Of a stretch of 64,000 nt of DNA, positions 7,978-16,611 are shown piece by piece. The DNA comes from Rhizobium sp. Leaf306 (GTDB lineage: Bacteria; Pseudomonadota; Alphaproteobacteria; Rhizobiales; Rhizobiaceae). Below the pieces are notes generated by a model. It searched no databases, had not been told where the DNA came from, and saw only the letters and a list, made by a program, of their open reading frames with translations. The position numbers were made by a program, and so were the translations under genes. Location of the stretch: contig NZ_LMNX01000001.1 of the NCBI RefSeq assembly GCF_001423425.1, forward strand, positions 640,970-704,969, in the 5' to 3' direction. Positions within the stretch are counted from its first letter, which is position 1. Every line of letters starts with the position of its first letter.

Positions 7978-9879
7978 TCAGATGATGACGTGCGAACCCA
8001 GTTCGACGACGCGGTTGGCCGGCAGGTGGAAATAGTCGGACGGATCGGTTGCGGCATTGGCGAGCGCGATAAACAACCGGTCCTGCCACATGGGCATGCC
8101 GGAGGCTGCGTCCGGTACCAGCTTGCGTCGGCCGAGATAGAACGACGTCGACATGATATCGAACTTGAAGCCGGTCTTTCTCAGATAGGCAAGCGACTGC
8201 GAGACATTGTGGGATTGCATGAAGCCGAAGCGCAGTTCGATGACCGTGAACCGTTCCGACAGCTTCTCGACCCGGTAGCGGTCCTCGATCGAGACGCGCG
8301 GCTTGTTGACCGTGATGATGGTCAGGATGACGTTCTTCGCATGCAGCACGTGATTGTGCTTGATGTTGTGCAGCAAGGCCGCGGGTGCCGTCTGCGGATC
8401 ACCGGTCAGGAAGATGGCGACGCCGGGCACGGACACCGGAGCATGATCGCTTTTCTTTTCCACCATGGGGATAAAGGTCTGCAGCGGCACATCGATGCGG
8501 CGGGTCTTTTCAAACAGGATCGCAGCACCCCGCTTCCAGGTCCACATGACGACGGTAAAGCCGATCGCCATCATGACCGGCACCCAGCCGCCATCATGAA
8601 TCTTCAAAAGATTGGCGCCCAGGAAAACGAATTCGAGCAGCAGAAGCGGCGCGAGCACAAGGGTTGCCAGCACACGCGGCCAGCGCCATCTCAGCCGAAC
8701 GAACTCGAACGCCATCAGCGTCGTCACCACCATGGCGCCGGTCACCGAGATTCCGTAGGCGGTGGCCAGAGCATCGGAGCTCTCGAAACCAAGAACCAGC
8801 GCGATGACGCCGACCAGAAGCAGCGTGTTGACGCCCGGCAGGAAGATCTGGCCGGTATTGGTTTCCGAGGTGAACAGGATCTGCATGCGCGGCAGATAGC
8901 CGAGATGGATCGCCTGGCGCACCAGCGAGAAGGCGCCGGTAATGACAGCCTGGCTTGCGATGATGGTGGCGCAGGTGGCGAGAATGATGACCGGAACGAG
9001 CGCCCATTGCGGGAACATCAAATAGAACGGATCGCTCATCGCTTCGGGATGGCTCAGCACCATGGCGCCCTGACCGAGATAATTCAGCGTCAGCGCCGGA
9101 AAGACCAAGACGAACCAAGCCCACTGGATGGGACGGCGACCGAAATGGCCGAGATCTGCATAAAGCGCTTCCGCACCTGTCACCGTCAGGAAGACGGCGC
9201 CGAGAACGACGACGCCGGCAAAGCCTTCTTCGCTCATGAACTGGAAGGCATGCAATGGATTGAAGGCGGCCAGAATGCTGAGGTCGTCGAAAATGTGCAC
9301 CAGGCCGATGCCGCCCATCACGAGAAACCAGATGGCGGTGATCGGTCCGAAGAACTTCGCCACCATGCCGGTGCCCTTCGACTGGATGGCAAACAGCGCA
9401 ACCAGGATGGCAATCGAAATCGGCAGAACGGCGCTTTCGAAATGCGGTGATACGTATTTCAGGCCTTCCACCGCCGACAGGACCGACAGCGCCGGCGTGA
9501 TCATCGCATCGCCTAGAAACAGCGCGGCGCCGATCAGCCCGAGCAGCATCAGGACAGCCCGATGGCCGCACGCTCCTTTGGTCATGAGCGCCAGAAGCGA
9601 CAGCGTGCCACCCTCGCCATCGTTATCGGCGCGCAGCAGGAAGAGAACGTATTTGAAGGTGACGATGATGGTCAGCGTCCAGATCATCAGAGAGATGAGG
9701 CTGATGATTTCCATCTGCGTGACGCCGTCATGGGCGACGGGCTTCAACGCCTCGCGAAAGGCATAGAGCGGGCTCGTGCCGATATCGCCATAGACGACAC
9801 CGACAGAGCCGAGCGCAAGCGCGAACAGCCCATGTCCTTTGGTTTTCTCGGCGGCACTATGTTCTGCTGGGTGGCCCAT
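7978..9879 (-). CDS. kup: Kup-family low-affinity potassium uptake transporter
   Basis: A 633-residue K+/H+ symporter of the inner membrane. The signature [19 protein letters not shown] sits near residues 29-47. About twelve hydrophobic segments follow, then a C-terminal cytoplasmic domain of about 170 residues. Length is typical of the family. No other potassium genes adjoin it. The 251 bp between it and the wall hydrolase hold no clear terminator. Confidence 0.96.
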   Translation of the reverse strand: MGHPAEHSAAEKTKGHGLFALALGSVGVVYGDIGTSPLYAFREALKPVAHDGVTQMEIISLISLMIWTLTIIVTFKYVLFLLRADNDGEGGTLSLLALMTKGACGHRAVLMLLGLIGAALFLGDAMITPALSVLSAVEGLKYVSPHFESAVLPISIAILVALFAIQSKGTGMVAKFFGPITAIWFLVMGGIGLVHIFDDLSILAAFNPLHAFQFMSEEGFAGVVVLGAVFLTVTGAEALYADLGHFGRRPIQWAWFVLVFPALTLNYLGQGAMVLSHPEAMSDPFYLMFPQWALVPVIILATCATIIASQAVITGAFSLVRQAIHLGYLPRMQILFTSETNTGQIFLPGVNTLLLVGVIALVLGFESSDALATAYGISVTGAMVVTTLMAFEFVRLRWRWPRVLATLVLAPLLLLEFVFLGANLLKIHDGGWVPVMMAIGFTVVMWTWKRGAAILFEKTRRIDVPLQTFIPMVEKKSDHAPVSVPGVAIFLTGDPQTAPAALLHNIKHNHVLHAKNVILTIITVNKPRVSIEDRYRVEKLSERFTVIELRFGFMQSHNVSQSLAYLRKTGFKFDIMSTSFYLGRRKLVPDAASGMPMWQDRLFIALANAATDPSDYFHLPANRVVELGSHVII

Positions 9880-10151
9880 TCGGCATCTGGCGTTCGAGCC
9901 AGCCTTTCAACGGAAAAATGCGGATACTTCGCTCCGCCCGCGAAGAGCAAGGAAGCGCCCTCCGGCGGGAGGCGCCTATAAAGACAGCAATTGCACAAGG
10001 CAAGGGCTGCAACTGCATGCTTTCACCCTCGCCGCAGACGTCTAGCGGCGATGTTTAACAATTTCGAAACGAAAAGAGAGGCGATTTCAGAGTATTGACC
10101 GCCACTGACCGTGTATTCCTGCCCGGGAGACCGTCCAAACTCGAATAGGTT

Positions 10152-11318
10152 CTATTCGAAAACGATGGCAGGCGCATTGCGCAGCGGCTTGCCCTTAATC
10201 TCTGCCCAGGCCTTGGATGCGATCTCCCGATAAACGGCGGCGGATGCACTGTCCGGGTCGGAAACGACGACCGGCGTGCCCGCGTCGGAGCGTTCGCGGA
10301 TGTCCATCGTCAAAGGGATTTCGCCGAGGAAGGGAACGCCGATGCGCTCGGCTTCCGACTTTGCGCCACCATGGCCGAAGATGTCGTAGCGGGTGCCCGT
10401 ATCGGGAGCGAGGAAGTAGCTCATGTTCTCGATGATGCCGAGGATTGGTATCTCGACCTTGCCGAACATGGCGATGGCCTTGCGGGCGTCGATCAGGGCG
10501 AGATCCTGCGGGGTCGAGACGATCACGGCACCGGCGAGTGGCACCTGCTGGGCGAGCGTGAGCTGCACGTCGCCAGTTCCAGGCGGCATGTCGATCACGA
10601 GAATATCGAGCTCGCCCCAGCCGACTTCGCGCAGCATCTGCAGCAGTGCCGACTGGATCATCGGGCCGCGCCAGATCATCGCGGTTCCTTCTTCGACCAG
10701 GAAGCCGATCGACATCGCCTTCAGCCCGTAGTTTTCCATCGGGGCGATCTTGCGGTCTTCAAGCTGCTGCGGCTTGCCGGAGATGTTGAGGAGACGCGGG
10801 ATGGACGGGCCGTAGATATCCGCATCGAGAATGCCGACCTTGAGACCGTTGGCCTGGAAACCCAGCGCCAGATTGACTGCTGTCGTCGATTTGCCAACGC
10901 CACCCTTGCCGGACGCCACCGCGATAATGGCACCCACGCCCGGAACGCCGGCTTTCGGTGCGGGCTGTCTCGGCCCGGGTGTGGCGGGGGGGTGCGGATG
11001 CGCGTGACCGGCGGCAGGCTCTTGCGGCTTTGGCGGAGGTGCCGTCTTGGCAGGTGCCGTTCCAGCTCTGCGATCGGCCGTCAGCGTAACCAGCGCGCCG
11101 TTGACGCCCTGCATCGCGGCGACAGTCCGTTCGGCGGCCATGCGCAGCGGCTCGAGTTCGGTTGCGCGATCGGCCGGCACGGTAATCGAGAAATAGACCT
11201 TCTTGTCGGAAATGAAGACATCGGAGACCATTCCGCGAGAGACGATATCACCCTCGAGGTCGGGTCCACGAACCTTCGCGAGAACCGCCAGAACCTGTTC
11301 CTTGGTGACGTCGGACAT
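10152..11318 (-). CDS. apbC: Mrp/ApbC-family iron-sulfur cluster carrier ATPase
   Basis: A 388-residue protein: an N-terminal DUF59/MIP18 domain (about 5-80), a proline- and histidine-rich linker (about 88-125), then a deviant Walker A P-loop NTPase domain with SGKGGVGKST at about 136-145 and DMPPGTGD further on. Family members load Fe-S clusters onto apoproteins. The CxxC cluster motif usual after the ENMS segment is absent; that stretch reads ENMSYFLAPDTG, with no cysteine. The start was fixed at 11318 by CAGGAG upstream; a longer in-frame version was rejected. Confidence 0.9.
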   Translation of the reverse strand: MSDVTKEQVLAVLAKVRGPDLEGDIVSRGMVSDVFISDKKVYFSITVPADRATELEPLRMAAERTVAAMQGVNGALVTLTADRRAGTAPAKTAPPPKPQEPAAGHAHPHPPATPGPRQPAPKAGVPGVGAIIAVASGKGGVGKSTTAVNLALGFQANGLKVGILDADIYGPSIPRLLNISGKPQQLEDRKIAPMENYGLKAMSIGFLVEEGTAMIWRGPMIQSALLQMLREVGWGELDILVIDMPPGTGDVQLTLAQQVPLAGAVIVSTPQDLALIDARKAIAMFGKVEIPILGIIENMSYFLAPDTGTRYDIFGHGGAKSEAERIGVPFLGEIPLTMDIRERSDAGTPVVVSDPDSASAAVYREIASKAWAEIKGKPLRNAPAIVFE

Positions 11319-11697
11319 TGCCTGCTCCTGATAGCGATCTCGACACAAACTGCCCGCGCCGGATCCAAGGCTTATATAGGAAGTGTCACCGGTCTCGAGC
11401 AAGACGCTTCGTTGAAACGCCCCACGTCAGAAAAAAGAAAGCCGCTACCCGGATGGCAGCCAGACGGCGCCCCGGATAGCGGCTTGTTTTTATCGCGCCT
11501 CTTGGGACGCTTTCAGCCCCCTCTGGACCTGCCCGTAAACAAGCACGAACCATGCCAGACCGTAATGCGGATGTTTACGTAGTCGAAACAGGGTGTTAGG
11601 GACAGGCAACTCGAGAGCGTTGGGAATTTGCCCAGTGAACGATCAATTGACCGCGTAGAAAACAGAGGCGTTGATCAAATAATGATCGCCCGCATCG
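11319..11697. other. Intergenic region between apbC and the LuxR-type gene
   Basis: The 379 bp hold the apbC leader on the right of that gene and a strong inverted repeat (annotated separately). The remaining 200 bp before the LuxR-type stop has no open frame that looks real. A TGAACGATC 9-mer at 11636-11644 is the reverse complement of the repeat found twice before doxX; this may be chance. I see no definite promoter or small RNA. Confidence 0.5.
11438..11494 (-). terminator. Terminator-like inverted repeat downstream of the LuxR-type gene
   Basis: AAGCCGCTAcCCGG and CCGGaTAGCGGCTT form a 14-bp stem with one C/A mismatch on the plus strand (a G-U pair on the minus strand), around a loop of about 28 nt that can fold further. 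On the minus strand it is followed by TTCTTTTTT, so it can end LuxR transcripts. A shorter T run on the plus side gives some bidirectional character. Confidence 0.7.
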
Positions 11698-12432
11698 TTA
11701 CTTGATGATGCCGGATCGCAACGCCTTGGCAACCGCCTGGGTGCGGTTGACGGTATCGAGCTTGCGGGCCGTGCGGTTGAGATAATGGTTTACGGTGTGC
11801 TCGGAGAGTCCAAGGATTTCGGCAATTTCCGCGCTGGTCTTACCCGCAGCCGTCCAGTTCAGGCAATCGACTTCGCGTTCGGTCAGGACATCGTTGGTCT
11901 TGACGTCGAGGCTGCGGATCTGCGCCAGCTGTTCATAGACGTGAACCGAGAGATAATGCAGTTCCATCATCTGCTGCTGGTCAAATGTCTTGCCCGTACC
12001 GCCGAAGCAAACGGCGCCGCGATTGCCGAGCCGGTCATGGACGGGGAAACAGGCGCCGCGCTGGATGCCGAACCCGGAAAAGATCTGCGTGACCTCGTCG
12101 CTCGAATTGATCACGCCGCGATCGCTCGAGAGATCGAAGACGAACGGCGTCGTGAACTTGCGCAGATGTGCAAGGCCGGAGCTGGTCTGCATCAGACCGC
12201 TTTTGTCGAACTGCGACATCAGCTCCGCCGGCCAATTGGTAACGACGGTATTTTCGGACAGTTCGCGAGACGTGATCGACGGAAGGTTGAGAACCATGAA
12301 GGTGCGACAGTTATAATACTGCGTCACTCGCTTCAGGAACCGGATGACATCAAACTGGGTCTGCAGGGTGGCGATTTCGGCGACACTGCCGTCGAGAAAG
12401 GACATCTCTTCGGCTTTTTCGGTCTTAGACAT
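11698..12432 (-). CDS. LuxR-family regulator with an N-terminal autoinducer-binding-like domain
   Basis: A 244-residue transcription factor. Residues of about 20-165 resemble the autoinducer/GAF-like ligand domain of LuxR proteins. The C terminus has a clear GerE-type helix-turn-helix: LTEREVDCLNWTAAGKTSAE then ILGLSEHTVNHYLNRTARKL. No luxI-type synthase gene lies in the window, so it is a LuxR solo, and its ligand, if any, is unknown. The start at MSKTEK was chosen over an in-frame extension to 12477 because it places GGAGC in range. It diverges from the lactonase gene. Confidence 0.85.
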   Translation of the reverse strand: MSKTEKAEEMSFLDGSVAEIATLQTQFDVIRFLKRVTQYYNCRTFMVLNLPSITSRELSENTVVTNWPAELMSQFDKSGLMQTSSGLAHLRKFTTPFVFDLSSDRGVINSSDEVTQIFSGFGIQRGACFPVHDRLGNRGAVCFGGTGKTFDQQQMMELHYLSVHVYEQLAQIRSLDVKTNDVLTEREVDCLNWTAAGKTSAEIAEILGLSEHTVNHYLNRTARKLDTVNRTQAVAKALRSGIIK

Positions 12433-12621
12433 GTACTGCTTCTTGCTCCGACCAGACCTTACGCACGCAAACGTCACCAGGTGATGGTGATAGGTTCTCG
12501 CATTTGCGAATCTTGTCGCATGGTTTCAGGAATTTGTCAGGGAAAATCTGATGACGCGGCTAGCCATCGCGGCGGTTCGCGTTAATTCTGCAACGAACAG
12601 AAGCTTCTGCGGAGGATGCCC

Positions 12622-13515
12622 GTGACCACAGCCGATTTTGTCTCTCACCCGTTCCAGGGTAGCGTATTGTCCTCGACGCCTTGTGAACTTGGCGAAGGAG
12701 CCAGCTTCGATGCGGACACCGGGACGATCTGGTGGTTCAGCATTCTCGAAAAGCAGCTTCGCTCGCTCGACATCAACACCGGCAAAGAATCTGTGCAGAT
12801 CCTCCCCATAATGGGGAGCGTTCTCGTGCCGGTCGACGCCGAGCGGCAGCTGATCGCCTCCGATCAAGGGCTCTTCATACGGGATCGCGCCACCGGCGAA
12901 CTGACCCTGCACTGCGACCTCGAGAAGGACAAGCCGGACAACCGCTCCAACGACGGCCGGCTGCACCCTTCCGGCGCGCTGTGGATCGGCACGATGGGGC
13001 GCTCCGCTGCGGAAGGCGCGGGTGCGATCTATCATGTCGTGGGCGGCAAGGTCACGACGCTGTTTGACAAGATGAGCATTCCGAATGCGATCTGCTTTTC
13101 GCCGGACGGAAGCATCGGCTATTATGTCGACACGCGCATCAACCACCTCATGCGTGTCGACCTTGATCCATTGACCGGGCTCCCGACGTCAAAACCCACC
13201 CTCTTCATCGATGGCAGCGGCAGCCCCGGTGGAATGGATGGCGCGATCTGCGATCAGGACGGCACGATCTGGAACGCCCGCTGGGGTGAAGGTGCGGTCG
13301 ACCATTATGGTCTGGACGGTGTCCTTCTCGCGCGTTTCGAAGTGCCCGCCAAGAGAACGACCTGCCCTGTCGTGATCGGAAATGGGCGCTTGGCTGTCAC
13401 ATCAGCCTGGGAGGGAATGGACCAGGACGCCCGTACCTCCGATCCGCTGGCGGGAGCGTTGTTCGAACTCGCCGTTCCAGTCACGCTTGGTCGGGAACCC
13501 CGATACTCGGCCTGA
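12622..13515 (+). CDS. SMP-30/gluconolactonase/LRE-family protein
   Basis: A six-bladed beta-propeller sugar lactonase-like protein of about 297 residues. Metal and substrate residues of the family are visible: the glutamate in ELGEGASF, the asparagine and aspartate in RSNDGRLHPSGALWIGTM, the asparagine in SIPNAICFSPDG, and the aspartate in GGMDGAICDQDG. GGAGG at 12611-12615 directly abuts an ATG at 12616 but is 6 nt from the GTG at 12622, so GTG is the more likely start. It stands alone, so the sugar acid it serves cannot be named. Confidence 0.88.
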   Translation: MTTADFVSHPFQGSVLSSTPCELGEGASFDADTGTIWWFSILEKQLRSLDINTGKESVQILPIMGSVLVPVDAERQLIASDQGLFIRDRATGELTLHCDLEKDKPDNRSNDGRLHPSGALWIGTMGRSAAEGAGAIYHVVGGKVTTLFDKMSIPNAICFSPDGSIGYYVDTRINHLMRVDLDPLTGLPTSKPTLFIDGSGSPGGMDGAICDQDGTIWNARWGEGAVDHYGLDGVLLARFEVPAKRTTCPVVIGNGRLAVTSAWEGMDQDARTSDPLAGALFELAVPVTLGREPRYSA

Positions 13516-13609
13516 CTTTAAGGATCTATATTCTCGCTGATAAAGCCCCAAACCCGCCAAGTGCTGAAACGTTCCGCAGTTTCTGCCTAATAAAACGGCA
13601 TGGAAATGC

Positions 13610-13635
13610 GGAACCAAACCGGCGTTTCGGCCATT
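13610..13635 (+). promoter_or_regulatory. Possible EcfG/RpoE2-type general stress promoter
   Basis: GGAAC at 13610-13614 is followed 17 bp later by CATT (13632-13635), three of four bases of the CGTT found at -10 in alphaproteobacterial general-stress promoters. It sits about 107 bp before the PRC-barrel gene. The match is imperfect. Confidence 0.35.
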
Positions 13636-13742
13636 TCCCTACCGAAGCCAAGCAGAACGAATGCGTCCTTCTTGGTCGAGACGGCCCTTCAATCCGAGAA
13701 GCCGTCCTTCATGACGAATTAGATGGAAAAGGTAGGAACACG

Positions 13743-14351
13743 ATGAAAAAGACTCTCAGCACGATCGCCGCAGCAGCCGTTCTCATGGCGTCCACCACAC
13801 TTGCACCGGCCTTTGCCCAGACGGCACAGCCTGCTCCGGCGACACCGGCAGCACCTTCGGCACCGGCCGATACCACGACAACGACCCCGGCTGCACCAGC
13901 AGGTGGCATGGCTACCACTGCAGACGGCAATTACCTGACCGAACAGGCGACCACCCAGGTCAGCGCCAACGATTATATCGGCAAGTCGATCTACAATTCG
14001 GCTAACGAAAGCATTGGTGACGTCAACGACCTCCTGTTTGAAGAAAACGGCGGACTCGTTGCAGCAGTTGTCGGCGTCGGCGGCTTCCTCGGCATCGGCG
14101 AAAAGGATGTAGCTCTTCCGATCAGCAAGCTGACGCTTACCCGCGACGCGCAGAACAACAACGAAGTGCGTCTGTCGACCACCGAAACGGCCGAGGCGCT
14201 GAAGTCAGCGCCAGAGTTCAAGACGCTGGACGACAAGCAGGCAGCATCCGACACATCGACCACGTCTTCCACGATGAACCCGGCTCCGGGCACCCCGGCA
14301 GCACCGGCTGAAAATGGCGCCACAACTCCGTCGACGGCTCCTAAGAACTAA
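13743..14351 (+). CDS. Secreted PRC-barrel domain protein
   Basis: A 202-residue exported protein. A clear Sec signal peptide (residues 1-25, cleaved after APAFA) is followed by an alanine/proline/threonine-rich linker to about residue 60. A PRC-barrel (about 75-150, DYIGKSIYNSANESIGDVND) comes next, then a disordered proline/alanine/threonine-rich tail. The function of periplasmic PRC-barrels is not established; many are stress-induced. AGGTAGGA precedes the ATG. A possible ECF-type promoter lies upstream. Confidence 0.87.
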   Translation: MKKTLSTIAAAAVLMASTTLAPAFAQTAQPAPATPAAPSAPADTTTTTPAAPAGGMATTADGNYLTEQATTQVSANDYIGKSIYNSANESIGDVNDLLFEENGGLVAAVVGVGGFLGIGEKDVALPISKLTLTRDAQNNNEVRLSTTETAEALKSAPEFKTLDDKQAASDTSTTSSTMNPAPGTPAAPAENGATTPSTAPKN

Positions 14352-14405
14352 TTTTTAGGGACCTGGAACGGGCTACACGCCACGTGACAGACGATTGAAT
14401 GGAAG

Positions 14406-14433
14406 AGGCGGCATTGATAATGCCGCCTTTTTC
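14406..14433 (+). terminator. Rho-independent terminator after the PRC-barrel gene
   Basis: AGGCGGCAT and ATGCCGCCT form a perfect stem around a short TGATA-like loop, followed directly by TTTTT. It lies 55 nt after the stop of the PRC-barrel gene and ten nt before the stop of the convergent flavoprotein gene. Confidence 0.88.
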
Positions 14434-14442
14434 GTGCGCGGT

Positions 14443-16488
14443 TTACAGAAGCGAGCAGTATCGCAGCGCATCGTAGATTGCTGCATGGACATTGCGGCTT
14501 GCCACAGCGTCGCCGATCCTCACGAGATCGAAAGCCGCGCCGGGGTTCTTCGGCAGCAGCGGCGCTTTTCTGTTAATCAGCATCGCGTAGTCCACGGCGC
14601 CAAGATTGCGCGAGAGCGGCTTCAACTCGTAATAGAGCTCCGCGTTCGCGGCCGTGCCGTGCTCGACCACGACCTGTGCGACACGCCTTTCCTCGACCAC
14701 ATCCTTTGCGTAATCGGATCCGAGGCTTGCCACCAATGCATTGCCGTCACGCCGCACCGACTTCAACCGCGTGTTGATCGTCACGCGGACACCCTTCTCG
14801 GCAAAAATCCGTGCGTAGGGGACATGGTTCATGCCCCCCATCTCAGGTGCGAAGAAGCGTTCGGGGGAGACAAGCTCGAGATCCGCGCCTGATGTGGCGA
14901 TGACTTCGGCGGCACTCATACCCGGATGGCCGCCATTGTCATCGAACAGCAGAACCGGGCCTGCGGGTTTGGCAGATCCGGCGAGAATATCCCAGCTGGA
15001 GGTCAGAAGCTCTTCGCCCGCCTCAAGTTGCGGCGACTGCGGTATGCCGCCGGTTGCGACGACGACGAGGTCGGGCTCGAGTTCGAGGACATCGTCGGCG
15101 TTGGCGAACACGTCGTAGCGGATCTCGACACCCAACCGCTCAAGCTCCGCCAGCCGCCAGTCGATGATGCCGATCATTTCGCGGCGGCGCGGATTGCGAA
15201 CCAGAAGATTGATCTGGCCACCCGCCTCCCCCGTTGCCTCGAGCACGGTGACTGCGTGGCCGCGCTCTGCCAGCACGCGGGCCGCCTCGAGCCCGGCAGG
15301 ACCGGCACCGATCACGACGGCCCTTCGGACAGCTGCTGACTTTTCGATCACATGCGGCAGCAAGGCTTCGCGCCCCGTCGCCGCATTGTGGATACAGAGA
15401 GCCTCTCCTCCCTCGTAGATGCGATCCAGACAGTAGGTCGCACCGACGCAGGGGCGAATGGTCGCCTCCTTGCCACTTGCTACCTTGTTCGCGATATGCG
15501 GATCGGCAATGTGGGCACGGGTCATGCCGACCATGTCGAGCTTGCCTTCGGCGACCGCATGCCGGGCCGTTGCAACATCGGCGATTCGGGCTGCATGAAA
15601 GACCGGGAATTTCGTCGCCTTCCTGACATCGCCGACAAAGTCGAGATGCGGCGAGGATCGCATGCCCTGGATCGGGATCACCTCGTTCAGGTCCGCATCG
15701 TGATCGATATGGCCGCGGATGACGTTCAGGAAGTCGATGCCGCCCGACGCCACCAGCCGGCGGGAGATCTCGATCCCCTCTTCGCGGGAAAAGCCCTTGT
15801 CCCAGTTCTCGTCGGCAACCAGGCGGATGCCGACGATGAAATCCGGACCGACGGATTTTCGCACCGCATCGATCACCATGGTCGAAAACCGCATGCGGTT
15901 TTCGAGCGACCCGCCGAACGCATCGTCGCGGTGGTTGGTGGCGGGCGACCAGAACTGGTCGATCAGGTGGCCGTAGGCTTCGATCTCGATGCCATCGAGA
16001 CCCGCCGCCTGCATGCGGCTGGCGGCATCGGCATAGTCTGCAACGATGCGCTCGATATCCCAGTCCTCGATCTCCTTCGGGAAGGCGCGGTGGGCGGGTT
16101 CGCGAATGGGAGATGGCGCCAGAACAGGAAGCCAGGCCCCCTTGTTCCATCCGGTCCGGCGCCCGAGATGGGTGAGCTGGATCATCACCGCCGTGCCGTA
16201 TTCATGACAGTCATCGGTGAGCTTCTTCAGCCACGGCACGATGTCGTCGCGATAGGCATGCAGGTTGCCGAATGCGGGTGGACTGTCATGCGAGACGATC
16301 GCCGAGCCGGCGGTCATGGTGAGCGCGATACCGCCCTTGGCCTTTTCGAGATGGTAGAGCCTGTAACGATCCTTCGGCATGCCGTCTTCGGAATAGGCCG
16401 GCTCGTGTGCCGTCGACATGAAGCGGTTCTTGAGGGTCAGATGCTTCAGCTGAAACGGCTGCAGAAGGGGATCGTTCGAAACGGACAT
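14443..16488 (-). CDS. Old Yellow Enzyme-type FMN/FAD/Fe-S oxidoreductase, DgcA/StcD-like
   Basis: A 681-residue multidomain flavoprotein. Residues of about 5-340 form the OYE-like FMN TIM barrel (KNRFMSTAHEPAY, IQLTHLGRR, GLDGIEIEAYGHLIDQF). Next comes a cysteine cluster, CVGATYC...LC, that would hold a 4Fe-4S centre, then an FAD/NAD(P) domain starting at VVIGAGPAGLEAARVLAERG. The architecture is that of 2,4-dienoyl-CoA reductase. The STAHE and HLIDQFWSP segments resemble dimethylglycine and N-methylproline (stachydrine) demethylases, so N-demethylation of a betaine-type compound is a reasonable inference. MSVSND was taken as the start; an extension to 16551 is unlikely. Confidence 0.85.
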   Translation of the reverse strand: MSVSNDPLLQPFQLKHLTLKNRFMSTAHEPAYSEDGMPKDRYRLYHLEKAKGGIALTMTAGSAIVSHDSPPAFGNLHAYRDDIVPWLKKLTDDCHEYGTAVMIQLTHLGRRTGWNKGAWLPVLAPSPIREPAHRAFPKEIEDWDIERIVADYADAASRMQAAGLDGIEIEAYGHLIDQFWSPATNHRDDAFGGSLENRMRFSTMVIDAVRKSVGPDFIVGIRLVADENWDKGFSREEGIEISRRLVASGGIDFLNVIRGHIDHDADLNEVIPIQGMRSSPHLDFVGDVRKATKFPVFHAARIADVATARHAVAEGKLDMVGMTRAHIADPHIANKVASGKEATIRPCVGATYCLDRIYEGGEALCIHNAATGREALLPHVIEKSAAVRRAVVIGAGPAGLEAARVLAERGHAVTVLEATGEAGGQINLLVRNPRRREMIGIIDWRLAELERLGVEIRYDVFANADDVLELEPDLVVVATGGIPQSPQLEAGEELLTSSWDILAGSAKPAGPVLLFDDNGGHPGMSAAEVIATSGADLELVSPERFFAPEMGGMNHVPYARIFAEKGVRVTINTRLKSVRRDGNALVASLGSDYAKDVVEERRVAQVVVEHGTAANAELYYELKPLSRNLGAVDYAMLINRKAPLLPKNPGAAFDLVRIGDAVASRNVHAAIYDALRYCSLL

Positions 16489-16611
16489 GGGATCTCGCAA
16501 TGCGGCTTGCAAAATCACATCATCGCGCAGCGGACAGCCCCGTGCGAGCATCAGACGCGGCGCGGACTGTCCACTCCGCGCCCTCTCCTCAACGGTGGTG
16601 CAGGCGGAAGA

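Noticed and set aside
7822..9450. A 542-residue open frame on the plus strand opposite kup
   Set aside because: It lies wholly antisense to a clear transporter gene. Its composition (H, D, R, Q-rich) is that of the reverse-complement frame of a GC-rich gene.
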